A stretch of DNA of 64,000 nucleotides from contig NZ_CP121111.1 in the NCBI RefSeq assembly GCF_029625335.1, forward strand, positions 1,736,001 through 1,800,000, in the 5' to 3' direction. This DNA comes from Flavobacterium nitratireducens. GTDB taxonomy: Bacteria > Bacteroidota > Bacteroidia > Flavobacteriales > Flavobacteriaceae. A program made the translations under genes and the position numbers. Shown here piece after piece: positions 8,458-17,980 of the stretch. The notes under the pieces are model-generated. The model did not search any database. It had not been told where the DNA came from and saw only the letters and a list, made by a program, of their open reading frames with translations. Position 1 is the first letter of the stretch. The number at the start of each line of letters is the position of its first letter.

Positions 8458-10921
8458 ATGAGAATACAAAACATGAATGTAAAAATTGCAACAATACTTT
8501 TTTTTACAGGATTTTTATCATTAAGCGCTTTAGCGCAAAAAACATTCAAAAATAGCCGTAATACAATACTACTTACTGAGAATTGGAAATTTACTAAGGA
8601 TATACAAGAAGATGCCTCCTCAATTAACTTCAATGACTCTCAATGGGAAACCGTTAGCGTACCCCACGATTGGGCTATTTACGGTCCCTTTGACAAAAAA
8701 TGGGACATACAAGTTACAGCCATAGAACAAAATGGTGAAAAAGTCGCCACTGAAAAAACGGGTCGAACAGGTGCATTACCGCATATAGGTTCGGGCTGGT
8801 ATCGTAAAACATTTACACTCCCTCAATTCCAACAAGGAAAAAAAGCACTTCTTGTTTTCGATGGTGCCATGAGTGAACCTGAAATTTATTTAAACGGAAA
8901 AAAAATAGGCCAATGAGGCTATGGCTACAGCTATTTTTATATAGATATCACAAATGAAATCAAAATTGGGTCAGAAAATGTTTTAGCCGTAAAACTGACT
9001 AACCAGCCTTATTCTTCAAGATGGTATCCGGGCGCCGGACTTTACAGAAAAGTAAGCATCATTGTAAAAGATACTGAAAGTTTTGACCAATGGAGCACTT
9101 TTATCACTACACCTTTAGTAAATAACAACTTAGCAACTGTAAATATTAAAACCAATGCGAATGGAACAAATTGTTCTATGGTAACAATTATAAAAGACGC
9201 TAAAAAAAATATAGTAGCAACAGCTAAAAGTCCACAATCTATCGATGGAAAATTTGAGCAAACGATTAATGTCAATAATCCACATTTATGGAGTCCTGAA
9301 ACCCCTTATATTTACACCGCCGTTACCCAATTAATTTCTAGTGATGGAAAGCTAAAAGACGAAGAAATTACAAAATTAGGAATACGTTCTATCAAATACG
9401 AACCTCAAACCGGATTCAGTTTAAATGGAAAGACTATTAAATTCAAAGGTGTTTGTCTTCATCATGACTTAGGACCACTTGGTGCAGCAGTTAATAAAGC
9501 AGCCTTAAAAAGACAGCTAACCATCTTAAAAGATATGGGCTGTAATGCGATTCGCAGTTCGCACAATATGCCTTCTTTTGAACAATTAGAACTAGCCGAT
9601 GAAATGGGATTTCTATTCTTGGCTGAAAGTTTTGACGAATGGGCAAAGCCAAAAGTAAAAAATGGATACCACCGTTTCTTTGAAGAATATGCAGAAAAGG
9701 ACATTGTTAATTTAGTACGAGCTACCCGAAATCATCCATGTATTGTCATGTGGAGTTCTGGAAATGAAGTCCCAGATCAATATGGTGCCGAAGGACTAAA
9801 AAGAGTAAAATTTTTACAAGATATTTTTCATAGAGAAGACCCAACACGTCCTGTAACAGTAGGAATGGATCAAGTTAAGCAAACTATGGCCTCAGGATTT
9901 GGCTCTTTACTTGATATACCTGGGCTAAATTATAGAGTTTATCTATACGAGGACGCTCATAAGGCTTTCCCACAAGGTTTCATTTTAGGATCAGAAACCG
10001 CTTCTACAGTTAGTTCAAGAGGTGTTTACAAATTCCCTGTACAACAATTAAAAACAAACAATACGATGATTTACAATGTTCCTCTTACGATTTAGAAGCC
10101 TGTAGCTGGTCTAATGTACCCGATGAGGATTTTGTATTACAGGATGACAAACCTTGGGTTATTGGTGAATTTGTATGGACTGGGTTTGATTACTTAGGAG
10201 AACCTACTCCTTATGATGAAAAATGGCCCTCCAGAAGTTCTTATTTTGGAATTTCGGACTTAGCTGGTCTTCCAAAAGATCGCTTTTACCTGTACAGAAG
10301 CAGATGGAAAACTACCGATAAAACAGTACATATTTTACCCCATTGGAACTGGAAAGGAAGAGAAGGCGAAATTACTCCTGTTTTTGTCTATACCAGCTAT
10401 GATAGCGCCGAATTTTTGTGAATGGTAAAAGTATGGGCATCCAAAAAAAGAACAATGCAACTCCACAAAACAGATATCGTTTGATGTGGAATGATGTAAA
10501 ATACGAACCAGGAACCCTAAAAGTTGTTGCTTTTGATTCGAATGGCAAATCGGCTGCTGAAAGCGAAATCCGTACAGCCGGTACGCCATACAAAATTGTT
10601 CTTACTCCAGACCGTAAAACCATAAAAGCAGATGGAGAAGATATTTCATTTGTTACTGTTTCTGTTGTGGATAAAAATGGTATTCCTTGTCCTCTTGCGG
10701 ATAACCAATTGAAGTTTGAAGTAAATGGCGCAGGAACCTATAGAGCTGCTTGTAATGGTGATGCTACCTCAACTGAAATGTTTCACAAAAACACTATGAA
10801 ACTTTTCAGTGGAAAACTGATAGTCTTAGTGAAAGCTACTAAAAAAGTAGGCACTATAACATTAAAAGTTTCCGGAAATGGACTTCAACCAGGCATTATT
10901 AACATAAAATCTACAAATTAG
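8458..10921 (+). pseudogene. GH2 beta-galactosidase-like glycosidase, three lesions
   Basis: The reading frame of an 821-residue secreted GH2 enzyme is recognisable throughout. It has a signal peptide ending in SLSALAQ, the sugar-binding domain (VPHDWAIYGPFD), and the TIM barrel with SGNEVPDQ (acid/base Glu) and ILGSETAST (nucleophile Glu). Ig-like and DUF4982-type C-terminal domains follow. Three lesions break it: an in-frame TGA at 8914-8916 where Trp is expected (GQ-W-GYGYS), a lost A in the run 10050-10054, and a lost T in the run 10413-10417. The two frameshifts fit the homopolymer pattern seen elsewhere, but the nonsense codon does not. That supports genuine decay. Confidence 0.88.
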
Positions 10922-10975
10922 AAATCGATATCCTTTAATCTATTCAAAATTATATCCTTCAATAATTTAAATTTC

Positions 10976-11016
10976 AAAACCATAAAACTCTTTACGTGAG
11001 TTTTATGGTTTTTTAT
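10976..11016 (+). terminator. Rho-independent terminator after the GH2 gene
   Basis: A perfect 15-bp stem (10976-10990 with 10998-11012) has a 7-base loop. The 3' arm ends in T4 and more Ts follow. It lies 55 bases after the GH2 stop. Confidence 0.9.
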
Positions 11017-11096
11017 ATAGACCAACTTTTATAACACTAATTTGCATATCCATTTTTTGTGTATCGTTATTTCAGGACGGGACACGGTGAAAACAA

Positions 11097-11130
11097 AAAA
11101 CCTCGAAAACACTATGATTTTCGAGGTTTT
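11097..11130 (-). terminator. Terminator of tRNA-Ser
   Basis: A 13-bp stem (11097-11109 with 11118-11130) with core CCTCGAAAA lies 25 bases past the 3' end of the minus-strand tRNA gene. An A run on the plus strand provides the T run. Confidence 0.8.
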
Positions 11131-11154
11131 GATGCCTTTTAGAATTTAAATCAG

Positions 11155-11241
11155 CAGAGAGAAAGGGATTCGAACCCTCGATACAGTTACCCATATACAA
11201 ACTTTCCAGGCTTGCTCCTTCAACCACTCGGACACCTCTCT
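11155..11241 (-). tRNA. tRNA-Ser (anticodon GGA)
   Basis: Read on the minus strand, the acceptor 5' arm AGAGAGG pairs with TCTCTCT and is followed by discriminator G; CCA is not encoded. The T arm has GAGGG-TTCGAAT-CCCTT. The anticodon loop CTGGAAA lies between stems GCAAGC and GTTTGT, giving anticodon GGA, which reads UCC/UCU. A long variable arm (TATGGGTAACTGTATC region) is as expected for a class II tRNA such as serine. The gene is 87 nt long. Confidence 0.95.
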
Positions 11242-11323
11242 ATTTCGGTTTGCAAATAACAAGAAAAAAAATGAGTCAGAAAAGTAAATTCAAATAATAA
11301 TTACTGCTAAATTTCATCTCAAA

Positions 11324-12070
11324 CTACCAACCTTCATTTAGTCCTTTTTTTAGTGCTAATTGATATTTGTTCACATCAAAACGGTATAAGTCTGGAGCTT
11401 TATGAGCTCCACCTTTCCTAATTTCATCTAATTTTTCAAGTATATCATATCGAAGTATTTTTCTATAAAAATTACCACGATTCAGTTTTTTATCTAAAAT
11501 AATTTCATAAAGCTTTTGAAGTTCAGGCATTGTAAATTTTTCAGGCAATAAATTATATCCAATAGGCTTATAATTTAACTGTCTACGAAGTGTGATTAAT
11601 GCTGTATCGAGAATCTCACGATGATCCATCATTAAGACCGGTAATTCATCCAAGGATTTCCATTCACAAACTTCTGAAAATTCATCCTCAACCAAATTCA
11701 CTTGAGTATAATCAACTAAAGCATAAAAACCTATCGTTATAAAACGTTGTTTATTCCATATGTCATCTGACAATTCATCAAAGAAACCCTGGTTACGATT
11801 TAAATCACCAAATACCCTAAATTGTTGCAAATAAATATCCGAGGCACCTGTACGCTCAAACAATATCCGAATAGCTGCTTCATTTAGATTTTCTTTCTTC
11901 AATACATAACTTCCCGGAAGTTGCCAAACATCTTTATCTTTTACTTTTATAACTAAAACTTTTAACTGGGCATCATGAAACCCAAAAACAACACAATCAA
12001 CAGACAAATTTGGAATATACTTCTCCCATGCCTCATTTGATCTTTCTTCTAACCTTCTTTTAAAATCCAT
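11324..12070 (-). CDS. Nudix-fold transcriptional regulator (NrtR/AraR-like)
   Basis: This 248-residue protein has a Nudix domain (about 22-150) and a C-terminal winged helix (about 165-235). The Nudix box is degenerate. The REUxEExG core reads R-I-L-F-E-R-T-G at residues 68-75, so catalytic glutamates are missing and hydrolysis is unlikely. Nudix-related regulators of this form control sugar utilisation in Bacteroidota; the arabinose regulator AraR of Bacteroides thetaiotaomicron is a characterised example. It is divergent from the GH3 gene, with a near-perfect palindrome over the GH3 promoter. I infer a repressor of that glycosidase that responds to a sugar, and possibly of itself. Confidence 0.87.
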   Translation of the reverse strand: MDFKRRLEERSNEAWEKYIPNLSVDCVVFGFHDAQLKVLVIKVKDKDVWQLPGSYVLKKENLNEAAIRILFERTGASDIYLQQFRVFGDLNRNQGFFDELSDDIWNKQRFITIGFYALVDYTQVNLVEDEFSEVCEWKSLDELPVLMMDHREILDTALITLRRQLNYKPIGYNLLPEKFTMPELQKLYEIILDKKLNRGNFYRKILRYDILEKLDEIRKGGAHKAPDLYRFDVNKYQLALKKGLNEGW

Positions 12071-12086
12071 ATAAATTATTTCCCTA

Positions 12087-12094
12087 CAAAAATA
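12087..12094 (-). promoter_or_regulatory. -7 element (TATTTTTG) for the Nudix regulator
   Basis: The minus strand reads TATTTTTG 16 bases before the regulator's ATG. Exactly 19 bases upstream is TGG, one mismatch from TTG. A degenerate operator half-site (ATGTAAAGCAAT on the minus strand) lies in the spacer, consistent with autoregulation. Confidence 0.5.
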
Positions 12095-12154
12095 GAAATT
12101 GCTTTACATTAAACCATAACTATCTGAAAATATTAAAATTGCTGCATGTTTTTT

Positions 12155-12184
12155 TTGTAAATATAAAATAAAAGATTAATATTG
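12155..12184 (+). promoter_or_regulatory. Promoter of the GH3 gene (TTG-N19-TAATATTG)
   Basis: TTG at 12155-12157 is followed after 19 bases by TAATATTG (12177-12184), one mismatch from TAnnTTTG. The -7 element overlaps the left arm of the palindrome at 12180-12202. Confidence 0.65.
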
Positions 12185-12202
12185 CTTCATAATGAAGCAA
12201 TA
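12180..12202. promoter_or_regulatory. Palindromic operator, 11-bp perfect arms
   Basis: The left arm TATTGCTTCAT and right arm ATGAAGCAATA are perfect reverse complements around one central A. The site covers the -7 element and start of the GH3 promoter, so a bound protein would block transcription. The adjacent Nudix regulator is the obvious ligand. Partial copies of the half-site (ATTGCTTTA near 12098 and ATTGCTGCAT near 12138) lie in the same intergenic region. Confidence 0.75.
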
Positions 12203-12221
12203 AACTAAATCAACTAAAAAA

Positions 12222-14684
12222 ATGAAAAAAACTATTATTACCAAAATAGCAAAAGTGACAGTATTGTCTGCAGTAGCTTTCTCAGGTATTTCATGGACAA
12301 ATCCTTATCCAGAAACTAATCATTACCCTACATTAACTATAGATGGTCATAATTTTGCAGATTTAAACAAAAATGGAAAATTAGATCCCTATGAAGATTA
12401 CCGTCTACCTATACAGGATAGGATTAAAGATATAATCAAACAGATGACAGCTGAAGAAAAAGCAAATATGCTGATTGGAATTGGAATGCCAGGTTTTGAT
12501 GTAGAAACTTTAAAATTTGTCTCTGGAGGTTTTCAAGGAAAAGTTCCCGGAGCAGCTGGAGGAACTTATGATTTAAAACGTTTGGGAATCCCTACAGTTG
12601 TTGTCTCTGATGGACCTGCTGGTTTGAGAATAAATCCGAAAAGAGATAATGATTCTAATAGCTACTACGCTACTGCATTTCCTGTTGGTACTTCATTGGC
12701 CTCTACTTGGAATACAGAATTAATCAACAGTGTAGGACAAGCAATCGGAAACGAGGTGAAAGAATATGGTGTGGATGTTTTACTTGGCCCAGGCATGAAT
12801 ATTCATAGAAATCCATTATGTGGCAGAAATTTTGAGTACTATTCTGAAGACCCAATCCTAACTGGAAAAATAGCAGCAGCAATTGTAAACGGAATTCAAT
12901 CTAATGGTGTAGGGACTTCTGTTAAACATTTTGTTGCCAATAACCAAGAACGCAACCGTATGGGCATCAATGCACATATAAGCGAAAGAGCCCTACGTGA
13001 AATATACCTCAGGGGGTTTGAAATTGCTGTCAAAGAAGCTCAACCATGGACAATTATGTCTTCCTACAATTTAGTAAATGGAAATTATACTTCTCAAAGA
13101 CAAGATTTATTAACCACTATTTTAAGAAATGAATGGGGTTTCAAAGGTTTGGTAATGACAGATTGGTTTGGAGGGTTTAACAGTTTATCATCTCCATTTA
13201 CAAAAGGAAATGTGAGTGATGTTACGGCACAATTATCAGCAGGCAATGATTTATTAATGCCTGGAACAAATAACCAGAAAGAGGCTATTTTGGAAAACAT
13301 GAGAAATGGCAAATTATCTGCAAAAGTGATTGAAACCAATTTAACACGAATATTAGAATTGGCATTAAAATCACCCTCTATGAATAATTATAAATATTCC
13401 GAAAAACCTAATTTAAAAGCCAATGCAGAAGTAACAAGACAAGCTGCAGCAGAGGGAACAATTTTATTAAAAAATGAAGGTAACACATTACCATTTACTT
13501 CAAAAGCAACACCAATTGCTGTATTTGGAATAACTTCTTATGATTTTATTTCAGGAGGTACCGGAAGTGGAGATGTTAACGAAGCATATACTGTTACACT
13601 TATAGATGGATTAAACAATGCCGGTTTATCAATTGACAAAGAATTAGAAGATTTGTACAAACCATACACATCCGTTCAAAAAGCAAAAGAAATGGAACGA
13701 CGTGAAAAGGAAGGTGGTCTATTGGCAACCCCTAAGCGTATTTTAGAATTAGACCTAAACAAAGAAATCATCCAAAAGAAAGCACAATCTTCCGAAATTG
13801 CATTAATAACAATTGGTAGAAATGCTGGTGAAGGTGCTGACCGTATAATTGATGGAGATTTTAATTTGGCTGATGATGAAATTAAATTAATTGACAATGT
13901 TTCTGAAGCTTTTCATTCTCAAGGCAAAAAAGTTATAGTTGTTCTTAATATAGGAGGTGTTATTGAAACCGCAAGTTGGAAAAATAAAGCAGATGCAATT
14001 CTTTTACCTTGGCAACCAGGACAAGAGGGCGGAAATTCAGTAGCTGATGTTATCACAGGAAAAACAAATCCTTCTGGAAAATTAACCATGACATTTCCTG
14101 TAAAATATGAAGATACTCCTTCTGCTAAAAACTGGATTGGAACTCCGGCTGAAAACCCAACAAGTGTAAACTACGAGGAAGGTATATACGTAGGTTATCG
14201 TTATTTTACAACATTTAAATTAAAACCATCCTATGAATTTGGATTTGGATTGTCGTACACTTCATTTGACGTTTCGGATATTAAATTAAGTTCAAACACA
14301 TTTGAAAATAAAATGAATATTACGGTTACAGTAAAAAATAATGGTAAAATAGCTGGTAAAGAAGTGGTTCAATTATATCTTAGCGCTCCTTCAAAAACAA
14401 TTGACAAACCAACATCAGAATTAAAAGCATTTGCTAAAACAAAGGTATTACAACCTGGAGAAAGTCAAACATTAACTTTAACATTGAATCCTAAAGAATT
14501 AGCATCATTTATTACTAAAAAAAATGCTTGGATAGCTGAAGCGGGAAATTACAATGTAACTATAGGCACCTCATCATTAGACATCAAACAATCAGCAAAT
14601 TTTTCTTTAGCTAAAGAATTAATAGTAGAAAAAACACATTCTGCATTTGCTGCTGATAGTCAATTTTCAGATTTGAGAAATTAA
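12222..14684 (+). CDS. Glycoside hydrolase family 3 (beta-glucosidase/xylosidase type)
   Basis: This 820-residue secreted enzyme starts with a signal peptide (about 1-26). A short calcium-loop-like DLNKNGKLDPYEDY follows near residues 48-61. Then come the GH3 TIM barrel, the alpha/beta sandwich and a C-terminal fibronectin-III-like domain. The nucleophile is Asp314 in GLVMTDWFGG; KHFVANNQE and SDGPAGLR are substrate-site motifs. The length is usual for periplasmic GH3 enzymes. The substrate is not readable from the sequence; exo-acting beta-glucosidase or beta-xylosidase are the main options. It is controlled from a promoter overlapped by the palindromic operator, probably by the divergent Nudix regulator. 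Confidence 0.93.
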   Translation: MKKTIITKIAKVTVLSAVAFSGISWTNPYPETNHYPTLTIDGHNFADLNKNGKLDPYEDYRLPIQDRIKDIIKQMTAEEKANMLIGIGMPGFDVETLKFVSGGFQGKVPGAAGGTYDLKRLGIPTVVVSDGPAGLRINPKRDNDSNSYYATAFPVGTSLASTWNTELINSVGQAIGNEVKEYGVDVLLGPGMNIHRNPLCGRNFEYYSEDPILTGKIAAAIVNGIQSNGVGTSVKHFVANNQERNRMGINAHISERALREIYLRGFEIAVKEAQPWTIMSSYNLVNGNYTSQRQDLLTTILRNEWGFKGLVMTDWFGGFNSLSSPFTKGNVSDVTAQLSAGNDLLMPGTNNQKEAILENMRNGKLSAKVIETNLTRILELALKSPSMNNYKYSEKPNLKANAEVTRQAAAEGTILLKNEGNTLPFTSKATPIAVFGITSYDFISGGTGSGDVNEAYTVTLIDGLNNAGLSIDKELEDLYKPYTSVQKAKEMERREKEGGLLATPKRILELDLNKEIIQKKAQSSEIALITIGRNAGEGADRIIDGDFNLADDEIKLIDNVSEAFHSQGKKVIVVLNIGGVIETASWKNKADAILLPWQPGQEGGNSVADVITGKTNPSGKLTMTFPVKYEDTPSAKNWIGTPAENPTSVNYEEGIYVGYRYFTTFKLKPSYEFGFGLSYTSFDVSDIKLSSNTFENKMNITVTVKNNGKIAGKEVVQLYLSAPSKTIDKPTSELKAFAKTKVLQPGESQTLTLTLNPKELASFITKKNAWIAEAGNYNVTIGTSSLDIKQSANFSLAKELIVEKTHSAFAADSQFSDLRN

Positions 14685-14740
14685 CACCAACTACAACAGC
14701 AGTCAAATATATTGATTGACTTAAGAATAAATTAAAAACA

Positions 14741-14777
14741 AAAACGCTTTAAATCATTGGTTTAAAGCGTTTTTGTT
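14741..14777 (+). terminator. Rho-independent terminator after the GH3 gene
   Basis: A perfect 13-bp stem (14741-14753 with 14761-14773) has a TCATTGG loop and a T-rich tail, 57 bases after the stop codon. Confidence 0.9.
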
Positions 14778-14830
14778 TTCTATTATCTGGTCCTAAAAAA
14801 AAATGAGTTAGAAAAACCAAATTGCATTTT

Positions 14831-15859
14831 TTATGACATTTCTCCTCTTAGTGAAGTTTCAAACACAGTCTGAAAGTCGCCAAAAGGAATATTTTGACTC
14901 AACAGATACATCAATTTGGTAATCGCAGCCTCGGTAGTAATATCTTTTCCTGAAATCACTCCTATTTGCTTCAAGGCAGAACTCACCTCATATTGCCCCA
15001 TATTGACACTTCCGCTGGTACATTGGCTTACATTCACAATATGCAAACCCTTAGCAATGGCTTTTTCGATTAAATTCAAAAACCAGTCTTCAGTAGTTGC
15101 ATTTCCGGAACCGTAGGTCTCTAATACAATTCCTCTCAGGTTTGGAATTCCAATAATAGCAGAGAGGACATTTTTATTTATCCCGGGAAACAATTTTAAG
15201 ATCACTACATTAGTATCTAAATCCTTATGTACAATTAAATCCATAGCCGGATTATGGGCTAAAAATAATTCGGACTTCAAATTTAAATAAACTCCCGACT
15301 CTATCAAGGCCGGATAATTGGGTGAAGCAAAAGCATTAAAATGCTCAGCATTTATCTTTGTAGTTCGATTACCGCGATACAATTTATATTCGAAATAAAG
15401 ACAGACTTCGGTAATTACAGATTTATTATTTTGCTGTAAAGAAGCAATTTGGATTGCTGTTATGAGATTTTCTTTAGCATCGGTGCGTAAATCACCAATA
15501 GGTAGTTGCGAACCCGTTAAAACAACTGGTTTTGACAAATTTTCGAGCATAAAGCTCAAAGCTGAAGCTGTATACGACATGGTATCCGAACCGTGAAGCA
15601 CCACAAATCCATCAAATTCGGAATAATTAGAAGCAATGATTGAAGCAATTTCAGTCCATTTCTCGGGTTTCATATTTGAAGAATCAATTGGATTATGAAA
15701 CGAAATGGTTTCTATCTCACAATCCAATTGTTTCAACTCAGGAATTCTTTGTAATAATTTACTAAAGTTGAAAACCTTTAGCGCTCCGGTTTTTAAATCC
15801 TTGCGCATTCCAATGGTTCCCCCAGTGTAAATTAAAAGAATTTTAGTCCTTGAGTTCAT
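14831..15859 (-). CDS. ansA: Type I L-asparaginase
   Basis: The enzyme hydrolyses L-asparagine to aspartate and ammonia. This 342-residue protein has both active-site signatures: TGGTIGM at residues 12-18, and HGSDTMSYTA near residue 90 with the catalytic Thr/Asp pair. It has no signal peptide and so is the cytoplasmic form. Its start overlaps the 3' end of the acyltransferase gene by 17 bases, indicating co-transcription and translational coupling. Confidence 0.95.
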   Translation of the reverse strand: MNSRTKILLIYTGGTIGMRKDLKTGALKVFNFSKLLQRIPELKQLDCEIETISFHNPIDSSNMKPEKWTEIASIIASNYSEFDGFVVLHGSDTMSYTASALSFMLENLSKPVVLTGSQLPIGDLRTDAKENLITAIQIASLQQNNKSVITEVCLYFEYKLYRGNRTTKINAEHFNAFASPNYPALIESGVYLNLKSELFLAHNPAMDLIVHKDLDTNVVILKLFPGINKNVLSAIIGIPNLRGIVLETYGSGNATTEDWFLNLIEKAIAKGLHIVNVSQCTSGSVNMGQYEVSSALKQIGVISGKDITTEAAITKLMYLLSQNIPFGDFQTVFETSLRGEMS

Positions 15860-16985
15860 GGGTATATTTCAATTTATTGACCACCGGATTAGCGTACATA
15901 GCCAATATTCCCTGAAAGGCAATAGGATTTGAAGCGTCAATTCGTTTTTCTAATCTACGAACAAAAACAGCCTTTTCATCCTCAGTATATTGATTCGAAT
16001 ACTTATCAGTATTATTCAAGATATCGTAAGCTATATAATTAGTTGGCCACAATTTATAGCTGGTCAAAATCGAATCGTCAATGACTTGTGCCAAAGCCTG
16101 AATCTGTTTATTCACATTGTCGTTTTCGGCAACAATAGCATCAATTTCAGTATCTAAAACTTTTCCAATGTGAATATAAATGCGTTTCTTTTGCCCAAGA
16201 GCACCACTCAATATGGTCATAAAATCCTCATTTTCCTGCTTTACATACACTTCATTATTCGCTTCGGCTAATAATTGTGGCATTTTTAAAGCGTCAGTAG
16301 GATCGTATTCATAGGAAATAGAAACGGGAACAATCTTTACTTTTTTAAAATAATCCATCAAATTCGCTTCGTCTGATGCCATTCCAATCATTTTTAATAC
16401 TCCAGGATTGGTCGCATCATTTCCGTCTTTAGTTCTTCCCTCGCGTTGCGCAATCCAAACCGAACGATTTTCGTGCAATAACAATTGATTGATGTATTCA
16501 GACAACGTCTTCGAACTTTGCAACATTTCTCTTGGCCCTAGACCTCTTTGAACCAAAAAATTTCGATTCAATTTGGCTAAAACATGTAAAAAAGGCTGTT
16601 TTACCAAATTATCTCCAATGGCAGAAGCCGTCATCACTAAATCATGCTCAAATAAAGTAGCATTTAACAAAGTGGTATCTAGTAAAATATCTCGATGATT
16701 AGAGATAAACAAATACGAAGTATTAGGTTCTAAATGTTCGAAACCTGAAGTCGATAAGCCTTCAGAACTTTTTTCTAAGACTTTTTGAACCGATTGATAG
16801 ATAAAATTACATTGAAAATCACGAATGGAATGTGTCTTCATTAATTGTTCTTTCCAAACCTCATCGGCTACATCAGGAAAAGAAAAATTCATCAATGACT
16901 TTAACATCGGATGATGAATCACTCCTTTTAGGGCTTTATTTATTTCGGAATCATAATAAGGCCGAATCTCGTCAAACTTTTGCAT
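15843..16985 (-). CDS. PlsC-type glycerophospholipid acyltransferase family protein
   Basis: This 380-residue protein has the acyltransferase block NHRDILLD near residue 96, which resembles the NHxxxxD catalytic motif but with one extra residue between His and Asp. A second block, QREGRTKDGND, sits near residue 180 and matches the EGTR region. A long C-terminal extension beyond the roughly 200-residue PlsC core is typical of the Bacteroidota form. Transfer of an acyl chain to a glycerol-phosphate or related lipid is expected, with the precise substrate unknown. It is the first gene of a pair with ansA. Confidence 0.82.
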   Translation of the reverse strand: MQKFDEIRPYYDSEINKALKGVIHHPMLKSLMNFSFPDVADEVWKEQLMKTHSIRDFQCNFIYQSVQKVLEKSSEGLSTSGFEHLEPNTSYLFISNHRDILLDTTLLNATLFEHDLVMTASAIGDNLVKQPFLHVLAKLNRNFLVQRGLGPREMLQSSKTLSEYINQLLLHENRSVWIAQREGRTKDGNDATNPGVLKMIGMASDEANLMDYFKKVKIVPVSISYEYDPTDALKMPQLLAEANNEVYVKQENEDFMTILSGALGQKKRIYIHIGKVLDTEIDAIVAENDNVNKQIQALAQVIDDSILTSYKLWPTNYIAYDILNNTDKYSNQYTEDEKAVFVRRLEKRIDASNPIAFQGILAMYANPVVNKLKYTHELKD

Positions 16986-17046
16986 TTTGGTATTAGTTAG
17001 AAAAACAAATGAACAAAAAAAATATTATATTTTAGCGAATTCTACA

Positions 17047-17826
17047 TTAAATCCCAAAAATTGCTTTCGAATTTTCAGTAGTTATTCTCGCAATCTCTTC
17101 CCCAGAAACACCGTAAATCTGTGATAATTTATCAATTACATTGACTAAATAACTACTTTCGTTTCTTTTCCCTCTAAAAGGAACTGGTGCTAAATAAGGA
17201 GCATCTGTCTCTAAAACGATATGTTTTAAATCTATTTGATGTAAAAATTGGTCAATCTTACCATTCTTAAAAGTTACCACTCCTCCTATTCCTAATTTCA
17301 TATTATAAGACAAAGCCTGTAAAGCCTGCTCATAAGTACCCGAAAAACAATGAAAAATCCCAAATAAATCAGTTGATTTTTCTTCTTCTAAAACGGCAAA
17401 AACTTCATCAAAAGCATCACGACAATGGATAACAATAGGTAATTGGTATTTTTTAGAAAGTTGAATCTGCCTTTTAAAAGCGATTTGTTGTTCTTTCAGA
17501 TGGGTTTTATCCCAATACAAATCAATTCCAATTTCGCCAATAGCATAGAATTTTCGCTTTGCTAATTCTGCTTCTACATGTTGCAACTCCTCTTCATAAT
17601 TCTCTTTCACATGCGTAGGATGCACTCCAGTCATCAGAAAAATATTTTCAGGATATTTTTGTTCCAAATCGTACATAGCAACGGTATAAGCCGAATCGAT
17701 AGCGGGAATAAAAAAACGTGTTACTCCAGCTTCAAAAGCTCTATGCATCATTTCGTCTCTATCCTGATCAAATTCTTCGCTGTACAAATGGGTATGCGTA
17801 TCGGTAATAATTAATTTAGTTTCCAA
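17047..17826 (-). CDS. tatD: TatD-family metal-dependent hydrolase
   Basis: This 259-residue TIM-barrel amidohydrolase starts with the metal-binding DTHTHLYSEEFD (residues 9-20). Other metal ligands lie in GEIGIDLYW, VIHCRDAFDE, HCFSGTY and LETDAPYLAP. TatD proteins are 3'-5' exonucleases or DNA-repair nucleases, and some act on D-aminoacyl-tRNA. All conserved His/Asp residues appear present and the length is standard. Confidence 0.94.
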   Translation of the reverse strand: METKLIITDTHTHLYSEEFDQDRDEMMHRAFEAGVTRFFIPAIDSAYTVAMYDLEQKYPENIFLMTGVHPTHVKENYEEELQHVEAELAKRKFYAIGEIGIDLYWDKTHLKEQQIAFKRQIQLSKKYQLPIVIHCRDAFDEVFAVLEEEKSTDLFGIFHCFSGTYEQALQALSYNMKLGIGGVVTFKNGKIDQFLHQIDLKHIVLETDAPYLAPVPFRGKRNESSYLVNVIDKLSQIYGVSGEEIARITTENSKAIFGI

Positions 17827-17920
17827 TGGTAATTTTTAAAAGCGCAAAGTTCTAAAGTTTTATAAGAAATCAACACAAAAGAGCCGTTTTTTTTATTTAA
17901 AAATCATTTTAAACCAAAAA

Positions 17921-17961
17921 AAGGCACAAAAGTGTAAAATATCCTTACTCTTTTGTGCCTT
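17921..17961 (-). terminator. Rho-independent terminator after the anti-sigma-like gene
   Basis: A perfect 12-bp stem AAGGCACAAAAG (17921-17932) pairs with 17950-17961. Reading leftwards it is followed by a T run, about 20 bases after the stop of the 17981 gene. Confidence 0.88.
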
Positions 17962-17980
17962 AGTAATTTGAATCTTCTGT

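Noticed and set aside
8914..8916. TGA recoding (selenocysteine or Trp) for the GH2 and ThuA stops
   Set aside because: No selenocysteine hairpin or related genes are seen, other genes use TGA as a stop, and the GH2 also carries frameshifts.
10335..10623. Minus-strand open frames inside the GH2 region
   Set aside because: They are shadows of the GH2 coding strand.
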